A program made the translations under genes and the position numbers. Below, in pieces: positions 29,072 to 38,498 of a DNA stretch of 64,000 bases. The notes beneath the pieces are model-generated. The model was not told where the DNA came from. It did no database searches and was given only the letters and a program-made list of their open reading frames with translations. Source of the DNA: Limnohabitans sp. 103DPR2 (GTDB taxonomy: Bacteria > Pseudomonadota > Gammaproteobacteria > Burkholderiales > Burkholderiaceae_C); the NCBI RefSeq assembly GCF_001412575.1, contig NZ_CP011834.1, forward strand, positions 744,001 through 808,000, written 5' to 3'. How positions within the stretch are numbered: position 1 is the first letter of the stretch; the number at the start of each line of letters is the position of its first letter.

Positions 29072-29830
29072 ATGACAGATTTCAAGACGCTGCTTCAAGC
29101 GTTTGACCAATTGCTACAACCAGAACGCTTCAAAGACTACGGACCCAACGGTTTGCAAGTCGAAGGCAAGCCGTCGGTGGGTAAATTGGTCTCGGGTGTC
29201 ACAGCCAGTCGCGAGTTGATTGACGCGGCCATCGAGGTCAAAGCCGATGCCATCTTTGTGCACCATGGCTTGTTTTGGCGCGGCCAAGATGGCCGGGTGG
29301 TGGGCTGGATGAAAGAGCGCTTGCAAAGATTGCTGGCGCACAACATCAACTTGTATGCCTACCACTTGCCCCTCGATGCGCACCCCGAGTTGGGTAACAA
29401 CGCGCAGTTGGGCAAAGTCCTTGGCCTGCAAGCGCACGCTTGGTGTGGCGATCAAAATTTGGTGAGTGTGGGACATTCGCTCAACCCGCAGGGGTTTCAA
29501 AATGCAGAGGCACTTGCTTCGCACGTGCAGTCTGTCCTTGGGCGTCACATCACCTGTGTGGCACCTACGGCCAAGCCCATTCAACGCATCGCTTGGTGCA
29601 GTGGTGGGGCTCAGTCTTATTTCGAGGCGGCCATTGCGGAAGGTGTGGACGCCTTCATCACGGGCGAAATTTCCGAGCCTCAGGCACACATTGCCAAAGA
29701 AACTGGCGTGGCCTTTTTGGCTTGCGGTCACCATGCCACCGAGCGCTATGGCGCACCCGCGGTGGCGGCGCATGTGGCTGCCGAGTTGGGGCTCTCGCAT
29801 CAATTCATTGACATTCACAATCCTGCCTAA
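29072..29830 (+). CDS. NIF3-like dinuclear metal-centre protein
   Basis: The 252-residue product belongs to the NIF3/YbgI family of toroidal hexamers with a di-metal site. Typical parts are GLQVEGKPSVGKLVSGVTAS, FVHHGLFWRG (two metal-binding His), YHLPLDAHPELGNNAQLG and the late CGHHATERYG carrying further ligands. The biochemical function is not settled; some members are annotated as GTP cyclohydrolase type 2. pdxA follows after five bases. Confidence 0.88.
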   Translation: MTDFKTLLQAFDQLLQPERFKDYGPNGLQVEGKPSVGKLVSGVTASRELIDAAIEVKADAIFVHHGLFWRGQDGRVVGWMKERLQRLLAHNINLYAYHLPLDAHPELGNNAQLGKVLGLQAHAWCGDQNLVSVGHSLNPQGFQNAEALASHVQSVLGRHITCVAPTAKPIQRIAWCSGGAQSYFEAAIAEGVDAFITGEISEPQAHIAKETGVAFLACGHHATERYGAPAVAAHVAAELGLSHQFIDIHNPA

Positions 29831-29835
29831 AGACC

Positions 29836-30894
29836 ATGACCCAGCCGCAAGCCATTGCCATCACGCCTGGAGACCCCTGTGGCATTGGTCCTGAAATCAT
29901 TGCCAAGGCCTTTCTGCAGGATGCCAAAGCGCCAAGTGCTTCTGTGGTCACGCGGCATTGTTTTGTGGCGGGCGACCTGCACTTGATGCAAAAGGCTGCC
30001 AGCTTGGTTGACCCCTCGGGCCAATTGCGTGTCAGCCTCATTCATCGCCCGGAAGAGGCGTGCATTGCCCCAAGTGGCGTGTTGCCTGTTTTGCAGGTGG
30101 CCCAAGTGTCAGCCGCATTGCCTTGGGGACAAATCCACGCCGAAGCAGGACGGTTTGCCGGCGAGTGTGTCCAGTGGGCAGCACGCGCCGCCTTGCAACA
30201 CCAAATTGCCGCATTGGTCACGGCACCTTTGCACAAAGAAGCCTTGTCTGCTGCAGGTGCGCCCTTCAATGCATTTCCGGGGCACACTGAATTGCTGCAA
30301 GCCGAAGCAGCACATCACCAGGGTGTGCCCGTGGCCCAAATGCCCGTGCGCATGATGTTGGCCAATGACGAACTGCGCACCGTGCTGGTCAGCATTCATG
30401 TGTCCATGCGCCAGGCGCTCGACGCCGTCACCTACAACAACGTGCTTGAAACGCTGCGCATTACCCATCAAGCCCTCAGTCGTTTGTTGGGCCGCGCCCC
30501 CAAAATAGGTGTTGCGGGCCTCAATCCCCATGCCGGAGAAGGGGGATTGTTTGGGCAAGAAGAAATTCAGATCATCCAGCCCGCCATGGCCCAAGCTGCG
30601 GCTGAAGGCTTGGACGTGCATGGCCCCTATGCCCCCGACACCATCTTCATGCGGGCTAGGCGCAAGGCCCAAAGCCCTGGCGAGTTTGACGTGGTGCTGG
30701 CCATGTACCACGACCAAGGCCTTATCCCTGTGAAGTACATGGGCTTGGAGCAGGGGGTCAATGTCACCTTGGGCTTGCCCCTGGTTCGAACCAGTCCAGA
30801 CCACGGCACCGCCTTTGACATTGCGGGCAAAGGGGTGGCCGATGCCGACAGTTTGGTTGCGGCTGTTCGCATGGCGCAGCAACTGATTGCCTAG
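29836..30894 (+). CDS. pdxA: 4-hydroxythreonine-4-phosphate dehydrogenase
   Basis: PdxA oxidises 4-phosphohydroxy-threonine with NAD(P) in the DXP-dependent route to pyridoxal 5'-phosphate. The 352-residue protein begins with ITPGDPCGIGPEI. The metal-binding histidines are in FPGHTELLQAEA (about residue 154), in the VSIHVSMRQALD segment and in MYHDQGLIPVKYMG. It ends with TSPDHGTAFDIAGKG. The distance to petA is 75 bases with a possible promoter. Confidence 0.95.
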   Translation: MTQPQAIAITPGDPCGIGPEIIAKAFLQDAKAPSASVVTRHCFVAGDLHLMQKAASLVDPSGQLRVSLIHRPEEACIAPSGVLPVLQVAQVSAALPWGQIHAEAGRFAGECVQWAARAALQHQIAALVTAPLHKEALSAAGAPFNAFPGHTELLQAEAAHHQGVPVAQMPVRMMLANDELRTVLVSIHVSMRQALDAVTYNNVLETLRITHQALSRLLGRAPKIGVAGLNPHAGEGGLFGQEEIQIIQPAMAQAAAEGLDVHGPYAPDTIFMRARRKAQSPGEFDVVLAMYHDQGLIPVKYMGLEQGVNVTLGLPLVRTSPDHGTAFDIAGKGVADADSLVAAVRMAQQLIA

Positions 30895-30924
30895 CGCCCC
30901 TAGAAAAAACCCTCACCAGTCGGC

Positions 30925-30930
30925 TACAAT
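30925..30930 (+). promoter_or_regulatory. Possible -10 element upstream of petABC
   Basis: TACAAT lies 39 bases before the petA ATG in the pdxA-petA gap. No convincing -35 hexamer is visible, so this is only suggestive. Confidence 0.3.
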
Positions 30931-30969
30931 CGGCGGTTAACCCTGATACCGATTCGCTAGAGGATTCTC

Positions 30970-31566
30970 ATGAGTGATACCCCAGTCGACAACAGCAAAA
31001 GGACGTGGCTAATTGCCTCAACTTGTGCTGGCGCCGTAGGCGCAGGCTTCGTCGCCACCCCATTTGTTAGCTCTTTTCAGCCTTCCGAGCGTGCCAAGGC
31101 CGCTGGTGCTGCTGTAGAAGTTGATATTTCTGACGTCAAGCCTGGTGAAAAACTCACCGTGGAGTGGCGCGGCAAGCCCGTGTGGATCATGCGCCGCACG
31201 CCTGAGCAGGTTGAAGCATTGAAAAAGTTGGATGGTCAATTGGCCGATCCCGCTTCTGATCGCAAAGCCTACCCCACACCCGAATACGCTAAAAACGGCC
31301 ACCGCTCTATCAAGCCTGAGTTCATGGTGGCTGTTGGCATTTGCACTCACTTGGGCTGCTCGCCTGGCGACAAATTCCAATCAGGCCCACAGCCCTCTTT
31401 GCCTGACGATTGGCAAGGTGGTTTCTTGTGCGCTTGCCACGGTTCTACCTTCGATTTGGCCGGCCGCGTGTTTAAAAACAAACCCGCACCCGACAACTTG
31501 GAAGTGCCACCGCACATGTACCTGTCCGACAGCAAGTTGCTGATCGGTGAAGACAAGAAGGCTTGA
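30970..31566 (+). CDS. petA: Ubiquinol-cytochrome c reductase Rieske iron-sulfur subunit
   Basis: The Rieske protein carries electrons from ubiquinol to cytochrome c1 in the bc1 complex. The 198-residue product has an N-terminal SKRTWLIASTCAGAVGAG region that resembles a Tat-type anchor (K-R rather than R-R) and a hydrophobic helix. The 2Fe-2S ligands are Cys125/His127 in CTHLGC and Cys154/His157 in CACHGS; Cys130 and Cys156 should form the stabilising disulfide. tatABC are encoded nearby. Upstream of the ATG is GAGGA. Confidence 0.95.
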   Translation: MSDTPVDNSKRTWLIASTCAGAVGAGFVATPFVSSFQPSERAKAAGAAVEVDISDVKPGEKLTVEWRGKPVWIMRRTPEQVEALKKLDGQLADPASDRKAYPTPEYAKNGHRSIKPEFMVAVGICTHLGCSPGDKFQSGPQPSLPDDWQGGFLCACHGSTFDLAGRVFKNKPAPDNLEVPPHMYLSDSKLLIGEDKKA

Positions 31567-31577
31567 GGCAAACCATC

Positions 31578-32987
31578 ATGGCTGAATTCAAGGAAATCTC
31601 CCCCAACGCCTCCGCTGGCGAAAAACTCATGAACTGGGTCGACAACCGCTTCCCAGCTTCAAAGCTCTACAAAGAGCACATGAGTGAGTATTACGCGCCC
31701 AAAAACTTCAACATGTGGTACATCTTCGGATCCTTGTCACTGTTGGTTTTGGTCATCCAAATCGTCACCGGTATTTTCTTGGTGATGCATTACAAACCCG
31801 ATGCCAACATCGCTTTTGCCTCTGTTGAGTACATCATGCGCGATGTGCCATGGGGTTGGCTCATCCGTTACATGCACTCCACTGGCGCTTCTGCGTTCTT
31901 CATCGTGGTGTACTTGCACATGTTCCGCGGCCTCATGTATGGCAGCTATCGCAAGCCACGTGAATTGGTTTGGATTTTTGGCTGTGCCATCTTCTTGTGC
32001 CTGATGGCCGAAGCCTTCATGGGTTACTTGTTGCCTTGGGGTCAGATGTCCTACTGGGGCGCCCAAGTGATCGTGAACTTGTTCTCCGCCATTCCTTTCA
32101 TCGGCCCCGATTTGGCTCTGCTGATTCGTGGCGACTTCGTGGTGGGTGATGCCACTTTGAACCGCTTCTTCAGCTTCCACGTCATTGCAGTGCCTTTGGT
32201 TCTGCTCGGCTTGGTGGTGGCGCACATCATTGCGTTGCACGAAGTGGGTTCCAACAACCCTGATGGCATCGAAATCAAAGGCCCCAATGCACCGAAAGAT
32301 GCAGCCGGTCATCCTTTGGACGGTATCCCTTTCCACCCTTACTACTCTGTGCATGACATCTTTGCGGTCAGCATGTTCTTGTTTGTGTTCTCGGCCATCA
32401 TCTTTTTTGCGCCCGAGTTCGGTGGTTACTTCCTGGAATACAACAACTTCATTCCAGCTGATCCTCTGAAGACACCTTTGCACATTGCGCCTGTCTGGTA
32501 CTTCACCCCTTACTACTCCATGCTGCGTGCCATCACCAGCGAGATGATGTATGTCTTGATCATCTGCGTGGTCTTGGGTGCTGTCTTGGCCGTTCGCAAG
32601 AATGCATTGCCTAGCATTTTGAAGGCGGGCATTGTGGGCGGTGCTGTGGTCATCTCTGCCATGATGCTGGCCATTGACGCCAAGTTCTGGGGTGTGGTGG
32701 TCATGGGCGGCGCTGTCGTTATCATGTTCTTCTTGCCATGGCTCGACAACAGCCCTGTCAAGTCCATTCGTTACCGTCCCGACTGGCACAAGTATGTGTA
32801 CGCCGTGTTCGTGATCAACTTCTTGATCTTGGGTTACTTGGGCGTGCAGCCACCTTCACCCATTGGTGAGCGTGTTTCACAAGTGGGCACCTTGTTCTAT
32901 TTCGGCTTCTTCTTGTTAATGCCTTGGTGGAGCAAGTTGGGTACACCTAAGCCTGTACCTGACCGCGTTACTTTCGTTGCGCACTAA
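31578..32987 (+). CDS. petB: Ubiquinol-cytochrome c reductase cytochrome b subunit
   Basis: Cytochrome b holds the two b haems and the quinone sites of the bc1 complex. The 469-residue protein has about nine transmembrane helices, paired haem-ligand histidines on helices II and IV (HSTGASAFF and HMFRG; HVIAVP and HIIALHE), and the Qo-site variant of PEWY reading APVWYFTPYY. The ATG at 31578 is preferred over an in-frame TTG five codons earlier. Length and N-terminus (MAEFKEISPNASAGEKLMNW) match betaproteobacterial homologues. Confidence 0.96.
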   Translation: MAEFKEISPNASAGEKLMNWVDNRFPASKLYKEHMSEYYAPKNFNMWYIFGSLSLLVLVIQIVTGIFLVMHYKPDANIAFASVEYIMRDVPWGWLIRYMHSTGASAFFIVVYLHMFRGLMYGSYRKPRELVWIFGCAIFLCLMAEAFMGYLLPWGQMSYWGAQVIVNLFSAIPFIGPDLALLIRGDFVVGDATLNRFFSFHVIAVPLVLLGLVVAHIIALHEVGSNNPDGIEIKGPNAPKDAAGHPLDGIPFHPYYSVHDIFAVSMFLFVFSAIIFFAPEFGGYFLEYNNFIPADPLKTPLHIAPVWYFTPYYSMLRAITSEMMYVLIICVVLGAVLAVRKNALPSILKAGIVGGAVVISAMMLAIDAKFWGVVVMGGAVVIMFFLPWLDNSPVKSIRYRPDWHKYVYAVFVINFLILGYLGVQPPSPIGERVSQVGTLFYFGFFLLMPWWSKLGTPKPVPDRVTFVAH

Positions 32988-33005
32988 GCCCAGGAGTATT
33001 TGAAA

Positions 33006-33773
33006 ATGAAATCAATTCAAAAATTTGCACTGGGTTTGTGTATTGCTGTTGCATCCCTAACAGGTGCACAAGCTGCCGGCGGCAACGCCATTGCTTGGGA
33101 CAAAGCCCCTGTTAACACCAGCGACTTGGGGTCTTTGCAGAATGGCGCCAAGCTGTTTGTCAATTACTGCTTGAACTGCCACTCTGCGGCATTCATGCGC
33201 TACAACCGCTTGCAAGACATCGGCTTGACCAACCAACAGATCAAAGACAACCTCTTGTTCACCACTGACAAAGTGGGCGACACCATGAAGGCCAACATTG
33301 ATCCCAAGCAAGCCAAAGAGTGGTTTGGTGCGGTACCTCCCGATTTGACATTGGTGGCGCGTTCACGCTCGGGTCATGGCGGTACAGGTGCCGATTACCT
33401 GTACACCTACTTGCGCACTTACTACCGCGATGAAACCAAACCTACGGGTTGGAACAATTTGGCTTTCCCCAACGTGGGCATGCCCAATCCTTTCTGGCAA
33501 TTGCAAGGCGAGCGCGAGCCCGTCTATGAAGAGCGCAAAGAGCACGGACAAACCACTCACGTTTTTGTGGGGTGGAAACAGGTCACGCCTGGCACCTTGT
33601 CACCCAAGCAATACGACAAAGCTGTCGGCGACTTGGTCAACTACTTGCAATGGATGGCTGAACCTGCGCAAAATAACCGCGTTCGTCTGGGCGTCTGGGT
33701 GTTGCTGTTCTTGGCCGGCTTTACGGTCGTTGCATGGCGCTTGAACGCTGCTTACTGGAAAGACATTAAGTAA
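33006..33773 (+). CDS. petC: Ubiquinol-cytochrome c reductase cytochrome c1 subunit
   Basis: Cytochrome c1 passes electrons to soluble cytochrome c. The 255-residue precursor has a Sec signal peptide (cleavage probably after AQA near residue 23), the haem c motif CLNCH at residues 55-59, the methionine-ligand region NVGMPNPFWQ and a C-terminal membrane anchor. AGGAG ends eight bases before the ATG at 33006; a TTG two codons earlier lies too close to it. Confidence 0.95.
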   Translation: MKSIQKFALGLCIAVASLTGAQAAGGNAIAWDKAPVNTSDLGSLQNGAKLFVNYCLNCHSAAFMRYNRLQDIGLTNQQIKDNLLFTTDKVGDTMKANIDPKQAKEWFGAVPPDLTLVARSRSGHGGTGADYLYTYLRTYYRDETKPTGWNNLAFPNVGMPNPFWQLQGEREPVYEERKEHGQTTHVFVGWKQVTPGTLSPKQYDKAVGDLVNYLQWMAEPAQNNRVRLGVWVLLFLAGFTVVAWRLNAAYWKDIK

Positions 33774-33782
33774 GAACTCGTG

Positions 33783-33801
33783 ATTCGGGCCATGCCCGAA
33801 T
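33783..33801. repeat. 8-bp hairpin after petC
   Basis: ATTCGGGC-CAT-GCCCGAAT is a perfect 8-bp stem with a 3-base loop ten bases after the petC stop. There is no T tract directly after it; it precedes the second hairpin. Confidence 0.6.
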
Positions 33802-33806
33802 TGATG

Positions 33807-33848
33807 GAGTGGGCAGGCCCGCCAACCCGGTGGCTTCCCACTCTTTTT
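33807..33848 (+). terminator. Probable terminator of petABC
   Basis: GAGTGGG (33807-33813) pairs with CCCACTC (33837-33843), with a GC-rich interior and a following TTTTT. It lies just upstream of the sspA ribosome site, so sspA may be transcribed partly by read-through or from a promoter in this gap. Confidence 0.6.
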
Positions 33849-33868
33849 GATTTTTAGGAGCCTTCACC

Positions 33869-34480
33869 ATGATGGTGCTTTATTCAGGAACAACCTGCCC
33901 CTTTTCTCACCGCTGCCGCTTTGTGCTGTTTGAGAAAGGCATGGATTTTGAAATTCGTGATGTCGATCTGTACAACAAGCCTGAAGACATCAATGTCATG
34001 AACCCCTACGGCCAAGTGCCGATCTTGGTCGAACGTGATTTGATTTTGTATGAATCCAACATCATCAATGAATACATCGATGAGCGATTCCCACACCCGC
34101 AACTCATGCCAGGTGACCCTGTCGATCGTGCCCGTGTCCGCTTGTTCTTGCTCAACTTTGAAAAAGAGTTGTTTGCACATGTGGCCACATTGGAAAACCG
34201 CACCCTCAAAGGCAACGACAAAGCTTTGGAGAAAGCACGCTCACACATCCGCGATCGCTTGACCCAGTTGGCCCCCGTGTTCTTGAAAAACAAGTTCATG
34301 TTGGGTGACAACTTCTCCATGCTCGACGTGGCCATTGCGCCCTTGCTCTGGCGTTTGGACTTCTACGGCATTGATCTGAGTAAAAATGCGGCCCCTTTGT
34401 TGAAGTACGCTGAGCGCATCTTCTCGCGCCCTGCTTACATCGAAGCGCTCACGCCTTCCGAAAAGGTCATGCGCAAATAA
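33869..34480 (+). CDS. sspA: Stringent starvation protein A
   Basis: SspA is an RNA-polymerase-associated protein with a glutathione S-transferase fold. The 203-residue product begins MMVLYSGTTCPFSHRCRFVL and contains the thioredoxin-like half with NPYGQVPILVERDLILYESNIINEYID, then the helical half with DNFSMLDVAIAPLLWRLD. The order petABC-sspA-sspB is typical of betaproteobacteria. TAGGAG lies about nine bases before the ATG pair. Confidence 0.93.
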   Translation: MMVLYSGTTCPFSHRCRFVLFEKGMDFEIRDVDLYNKPEDINVMNPYGQVPILVERDLILYESNIINEYIDERFPHPQLMPGDPVDRARVRLFLLNFEKELFAHVATLENRTLKGNDKALEKARSHIRDRLTQLAPVFLKNKFMLGDNFSMLDVAIAPLLWRLDFYGIDLSKNAAPLLKYAERIFSRPAYIEALTPSEKVMRK

Positions 34481-34519
34481 GGCGCAATCACAGCCCTTCG
34501 CAACACAAGGTTTGTTCGC

Positions 34520-35002
34520 ATGGTCATGAACGCACTTGAATCACCTTCGACTCGCCCGTACCTCATTCGGGCGATGTACGAGTGGTGCACCGATCATTCC
34601 TTTACCCCTTATGTGGCGGTCAAAGTCGATGGTTCGGTCCAAGTGCCGCGTGAGTTTGTGCAAGGCGGCGAAATTGTGCTCAACATCAGTTTCGATGCCA
34701 CCAGTTCATTGCAATTGGGCAATGAGTTCATCGAATTCAAAGCGCGCTTTGGTGGCAAGCCACGTGACATCATGGTGCCCATTCACCGTGTCATGGCCAT
34801 CTATGCGCGAGAGAACGGCCAAGGCATGTCCTTTCCTGTCACCGATTCACCCTTGAACAGCACGGTGCTCGGCATGGACAAATTGCACCAAGTGCCCAAT
34901 GCACCGGACGCTTCTGAAGCTTCAAAGTCTGAGTCTTCAGACTCGGGCGACAAGCCTGTACCGCCGTCACCCACACGGCCCACCCTAACCCGAATTAAAT
35001 AA
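34520..35002 (+). CDS. sspB: ClpXP adaptor SspB
   Basis: SspB binds ssrA-tagged and other substrates and delivers them to ClpXP. The 160-residue protein has the folded substrate-binding domain (RPYLIRAMYEWCTDHSFTPY and FGGKPRDIMVPIHRVMAIYARENGQG) and a flexible acidic linker rich in Ser/Asp/Glu. A C-terminal RPTLTRIK tail matches the short ClpX-docking motif. AAGG lies ten bases upstream of the ATG at 34520. Confidence 0.93.
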   Translation: MVMNALESPSTRPYLIRAMYEWCTDHSFTPYVAVKVDGSVQVPREFVQGGEIVLNISFDATSSLQLGNEFIEFKARFGGKPRDIMVPIHRVMAIYARENGQGMSFPVTDSPLNSTVLGMDKLHQVPNAPDASEASKSESSDSGDKPVPPSPTRPTLTRIK

Positions 35003-35026
35003 GCACCTTCAAAAATTCAAGTGGCT

Positions 35027-35055
35027 CTGAAAAACGGTCATTATTGAATTACAAT
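35027..35055 (+). promoter_or_regulatory. Putative promoter of tRNA-Thr
   Basis: CTGAAA (35027-35032) and TACAAT (35050-35055) are spaced by 17 bases, ending nine bases before the tRNA. Confidence 0.4.
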
Positions 35056-35064
35056 TCAGCCCGT

Positions 35065-35140
35065 GCCGCTTTAGCTCAGTTGGTAGAGCAACCGCCTTGT
35101 AAGCGGTAGGTCGTCAGTTCGAATCCGACAAGCGGCACCA
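35065..35140 (+). tRNA. tRNA-Thr (anticodon UGU)
   Basis: A complete 76-base cloverleaf: acceptor GCCGCTT pairs with AAGCGGC, the D arm is TTAGCTCAGTTGGTAGAGC, the anticodon loop CTTGTAA is on the stem ACCGC/GCGGT (anticodon TGT), and the T arm contains GTTCGAATC. The CCA end is encoded. It follows sspB as in related genomes. Confidence 0.96.
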
Positions 35141-35145
35141 TTTTG

Positions 35146-35185
35146 AAAACCAGCCCACTGCAAAACAGTTGAGTTGGTTTTTTTT
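35146..35185 (+). terminator. Terminator after tRNA-Thr
   Basis: AAAACCA pairs with TGGTTTT around an inner ACTG/CAGT stem, followed by an uninterrupted run of T ending at 35185. Confidence 0.75.
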
Positions 35186-35265
35186 CGTCTGTACTTTCTT
35201 CGTCAGGCAAATCGCAGCCAAGCCTTGGTGCAGGCGAGGGTGTCAGCGAGAATGTTAAGAGCGTA

Positions 35266-35574
35266 TTAGCGAGGGTTTTGAAGGATCTTGAGGCGAATTT
35301 TTTCGACCGCATGGCCATGAGTGTTCAGATGCGCCAACAGCGCAGGCAACATTTGGCGTAATTTGGCTGCTGCAGCATTGGAGTTCACCAACAAGCACCA
35401 TTCCGTGCCCTCGATAGGACCTGCTTGGATGGCGGTTCGAAGCGGCCCTGGAATGAGGGTGTGCAGGAGTTTGAGCCTTTGGCTGGACACACGCGTGAGT
35501 TCTGTCAGGTGCGCCAAGCTAGGCGACTCTTGAGCAGCTTCCATGAGTGAGATCGCTTGATTGAATTTGACCAT
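35266..35574 (-). CDS. DUF721/DciA-like protein
   Basis: The 102-residue product begins MVKFNQAISLMEAAQESPSL and resembles the DUF721 group, part of which (DciA) acts in replicative helicase operation. Position divergent from secA is usual for these genes in Burkholderiales. The diagnostic WCLLVNSNAAAAKLRQMLP segment has the tryptophan and basic pattern seen in the family. I chose the ATG at 35574 because the longer upstream reading overlaps the secA leader and lacks similarity; the ribosome site is weak. The protein is shorter than typical DciA. Confidence 0.65.
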   Translation of the reverse strand: MVKFNQAISLMEAAQESPSLAHLTELTRVSSQRLKLLHTLIPGPLRTAIQAGPIEGTEWCLLVNSNAAAAKLRQMLPALLAHLNTHGHAVEKIRLKILQNPR

Positions 35575-35750
35575 GTTGCCATTATGCGAGAACCCCGCTG
35601 ATCTGCGGGAAATCTTCAGTTTCTGGGCTTGCCCAGCAGTTAAAATGGCGCGTTCACTTGCGCCTCGTGCGCTTGTCCTTTTGAATCCACTTTTAGACAG
35701 GATTTTCGGGCGAATCTTTGCTTGCATGGCAAAGACGAACCCGTGGCACC

Positions 35751-38489
35751 ATGGCGACCAATTTTCTGACCAAAATTTTCGGCAGTCGTAATGACCGCTT
35801 GATCAAGCAATACCGCAAAACAGTGGCATTGATCAATGGCCTTGAAGCCCAATTCGAAGCCCTGAGCGACGATCAGCTGCGCGCCAAGACCGATGAGTTC
35901 CGCACGCGCGTAGCGCAAGGTGAAACACTCGACGCCATCTTGCCTGAAGCTTTTGCGGTGGTTCGTGAAGGCTCCAAGCGTGTCATGAAGATGCGCCACT
36001 TCGATGTGCAAATGATTGGCGGTATTGCCTTGCACAACGGCAAGATTTCAGAAATGCGCACGGGCGAGGGCAAGACCCTGACGGCCACCTTGGCGGTGTA
36101 CCTCAATGCCTTGGCCAACAAAGGTGTGCACGTGGTCACGGTCAACGATTACTTGGCCAGCCGCGATGCCCAGTGGATGGGCAAGCTCTACAACTTCTTG
36201 GGCATGAGTGTGGGAATCAATTTGCCGCAACTGTCACGCGAAGAAAAACAAGCGGCCTACAACGCCGACATCACCTACGGTACCAACAACGAATTTGGTT
36301 TTGATTACCTGCGCGACAACATGGTCTACGAAGCCAAAGACCGTGTGCAGCGCGGTCTCAACTACGCCATCGTTGACGAGGTGGACTCCATCTTGATCGA
36401 TGAAGCGCGCACGCCGCTCATCATCAGCGGACAAGCCGATGACCACACTGCGCAGTATGTGGCCATGAACCAAGTGGTGCCCATGCTGACCCGTCAAGAA
36501 GGCGAAGCCGACCCGCGCACAGGTGAAGGCATCACCAAGCCAGGCGACTTCACGGTTGACGAAAAATCGCACCAAGTGTTCTTGACCGAGCAAGGTCACG
36601 AAAACGCCGAGCGCATTTTGGCCAGTGCAGGCCTCATTCCTGAAGGCGCCAGTCTTTACGACCCCGCCAACATTGCGCTCATGCACCACCTCACGGCAGC
36701 ATTGCGCGCCAACCACATCTATCACCGCGATCAGCACTATGTGGTGCAAGAAGGTGAGATCGTGATTGTGGACGAGTTCACGGGCCGTCTGATGACCGGT
36801 CGTCGTTGGAGCGATGGCTTGCACCAAGCGGTGGAAGCCAAAGAAGGTGTGGCCATTCAGGCTGAAAACCAAACGATGGCGTCGATCACTTTCCAAAACT
36901 ATTTCCGTTTGTACGGCAAGTTGGGCGGCATGACCGGAACTGCCGATACGGAAGCCTACGAGTTCCAAGAAATTTACGGTTTGGAAACTGTGGTGGTGCC
37001 GCCCAATCGCATCAGCCGCCGCGAAGACCAACTCGATCGCGTTTACAAATCATCGCCCGAAAAATACAACGCTGCCATTGCAGACATCCGTGAATGTTTC
37101 GAGCGAGGTCAGCCGGTTTTGGTTGGCACCACGTCCATTGAAAACTCAGAACTCATTTCTGAGATGCTCACCAAAGCCAAGTTGCCACACCAAGTGCTCA
37201 ATGCCAAGCAGCACGCACGCGAGGCCGACATCGTGGCCCAAGCGGGACGCCCCGGCATGATCACCATTGCCACCAACATGGCGGGCCGCGGTACCGACAT
37301 TGTGCTGGGCGGCAACATCGAGAAAGCCGTTCAAGAAGTTGAGGCCGATGAGAGTTTGGACGCCCAAGCGCGCCAAGAAAAAATCGCAGCCTTGCGCACC
37401 GAATGGTTGACTGTTCACGAGCAAGTTAAATCGCTTGGCGGTTTGCGCATCATTGCCACCGAGCGTCATGAGTCACGCCGCATTGACAATCAATTGCGTG
37501 GTCGCTCTGGTCGTCAGGGTGATCCTGGCTCCTCACGCTTCTATCTAAGCTTGGACGATCCGCTGATGCGCATTTTTGCGGGTGACCGTGTGCGCGCCAT
37601 CATGGACCGTTTGAAAATGCCAGAAGGCGAAGCCATCGAAGCCGGCATGGTCACGCGCAGCATTGAAAGTGCGCAGCGCAAAGTGGAAGCGCGCAACTTT
37701 GACATGCGCAAACAATTGCTGGAGTACGACGACGTCTCCAACGATCAGCGCAAGGTGATTTATCAACAGCGCAATGACATATTGGACGCCACCGAAATGG
37801 ACGCCCAAATCACAGCATTGCGCGAAGGCAGTTTTACCGACTTGGTGCGCCAGTACGTACCCGAAGAAACGGTGGAAGAGCAGTGGGATCTGGCAGGACT
37901 TGAGCGTGTGCTCAAAGATGATTGGCAAATTGAGTTGCCATTGCGTGAAACGGTGGCGGCTGCCACGGCCATCACCGATGATGAAATCTTGGACATGGTT
38001 TTGGTCGCAGCCAACAACGCCTTCAAAGTCAAGTTGGATGCTGTGGGTGTTGAGAACTTTGTGCCCTTCGAGCGCGTGGTCTTGCTGCAAAGCATTGACA
38101 CCCATTGGCGCGAACACCTCAGTGCCTTGGATTATTTGCGCCAGGGCATTCACTTGCGTGGTTATGCACAAAAGCAACCCAAGCAAGAATACAAGCGCGA
38201 AGCGTTTGAGTTGTTTGGCCAGTTGCTCGACTCCGTGAAAAACGAAGTGACGCGCGTGCTGATGAATGTGCGCATTGAGTCCAGCGAACAAATCGAAGAA
38301 GCGGCCCAAGTGATAGAAGAGCGTGCTGAAAACATCAGCAACGTCACGTACACGGCCCCCGATGAGCAAGGTGCACCGCAGACGCAATCTGATTTTCAGA
38401 GCACCCTGTTGGCCCCCGTTGGCCGCAATGACCCTTGCCCCTGCGGCAGTGGTAAAAAATACAAGTTCTGCCATGGCAAATTGGCATAA
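35751..38489 (+). CDS. secA: Preprotein translocase ATPase SecA
   Basis: SecA drives post-translational protein export through SecYEG. The 912-residue product has Walker A TGEGKT at about residues 104-109, a [16 protein letters not shown] segment with the DEAD-like motif, the [11 protein letters not shown] region of the second nucleotide-binding fold and the [11 protein letters not shown] arginine-finger motif. A C-terminal zinc site, [14 protein letters not shown], also used for SecB binding, ends the protein. The ATG at 35751 gives the usual [20 protein letters not shown] start. Confidence 0.97.
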   Translation: MATNFLTKIFGSRNDRLIKQYRKTVALINGLEAQFEALSDDQLRAKTDEFRTRVAQGETLDAILPEAFAVVREGSKRVMKMRHFDVQMIGGIALHNGKISEMRTGEGKTLTATLAVYLNALANKGVHVVTVNDYLASRDAQWMGKLYNFLGMSVGINLPQLSREEKQAAYNADITYGTNNEFGFDYLRDNMVYEAKDRVQRGLNYAIVDEVDSILIDEARTPLIISGQADDHTAQYVAMNQVVPMLTRQEGEADPRTGEGITKPGDFTVDEKSHQVFLTEQGHENAERILASAGLIPEGASLYDPANIALMHHLTAALRANHIYHRDQHYVVQEGEIVIVDEFTGRLMTGRRWSDGLHQAVEAKEGVAIQAENQTMASITFQNYFRLYGKLGGMTGTADTEAYEFQEIYGLETVVVPPNRISRREDQLDRVYKSSPEKYNAAIADIRECFERGQPVLVGTTSIENSELISEMLTKAKLPHQVLNAKQHAREADIVAQAGRPGMITIATNMAGRGTDIVLGGNIEKAVQEVEADESLDAQARQEKIAALRTEWLTVHEQVKSLGGLRIIATERHESRRIDNQLRGRSGRQGDPGSSRFYLSLDDPLMRIFAGDRVRAIMDRLKMPEGEAIEAGMVTRSIESAQRKVEARNFDMRKQLLEYDDVSNDQRKVIYQQRNDILDATEMDAQITALREGSFTDLVRQYVPEETVEEQWDLAGLERVLKDDWQIELPLRETVAAATAITDDEILDMVLVAANNAFKVKLDAVGVENFVPFERVVLLQSIDTHWREHLSALDYLRQGIHLRGYAQKQPKQEYKREAFELFGQLLDSVKNEVTRVLMNVRIESSEQIEEAAQVIEERAENISNVTYTAPDEQGAPQTQSDFQSTLLAPVGRNDPCPCGSGKKYKFCHGKLA

Positions 38490-38498
38490 GGGGTAACG

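Noticed and set aside
31737..32789. A 350-codon open frame antisense to petB
   Set aside because: The protein would be extremely rich in His, Gln, Asp and Arg, with no family features; cytochrome b on the plus strand explains the region.
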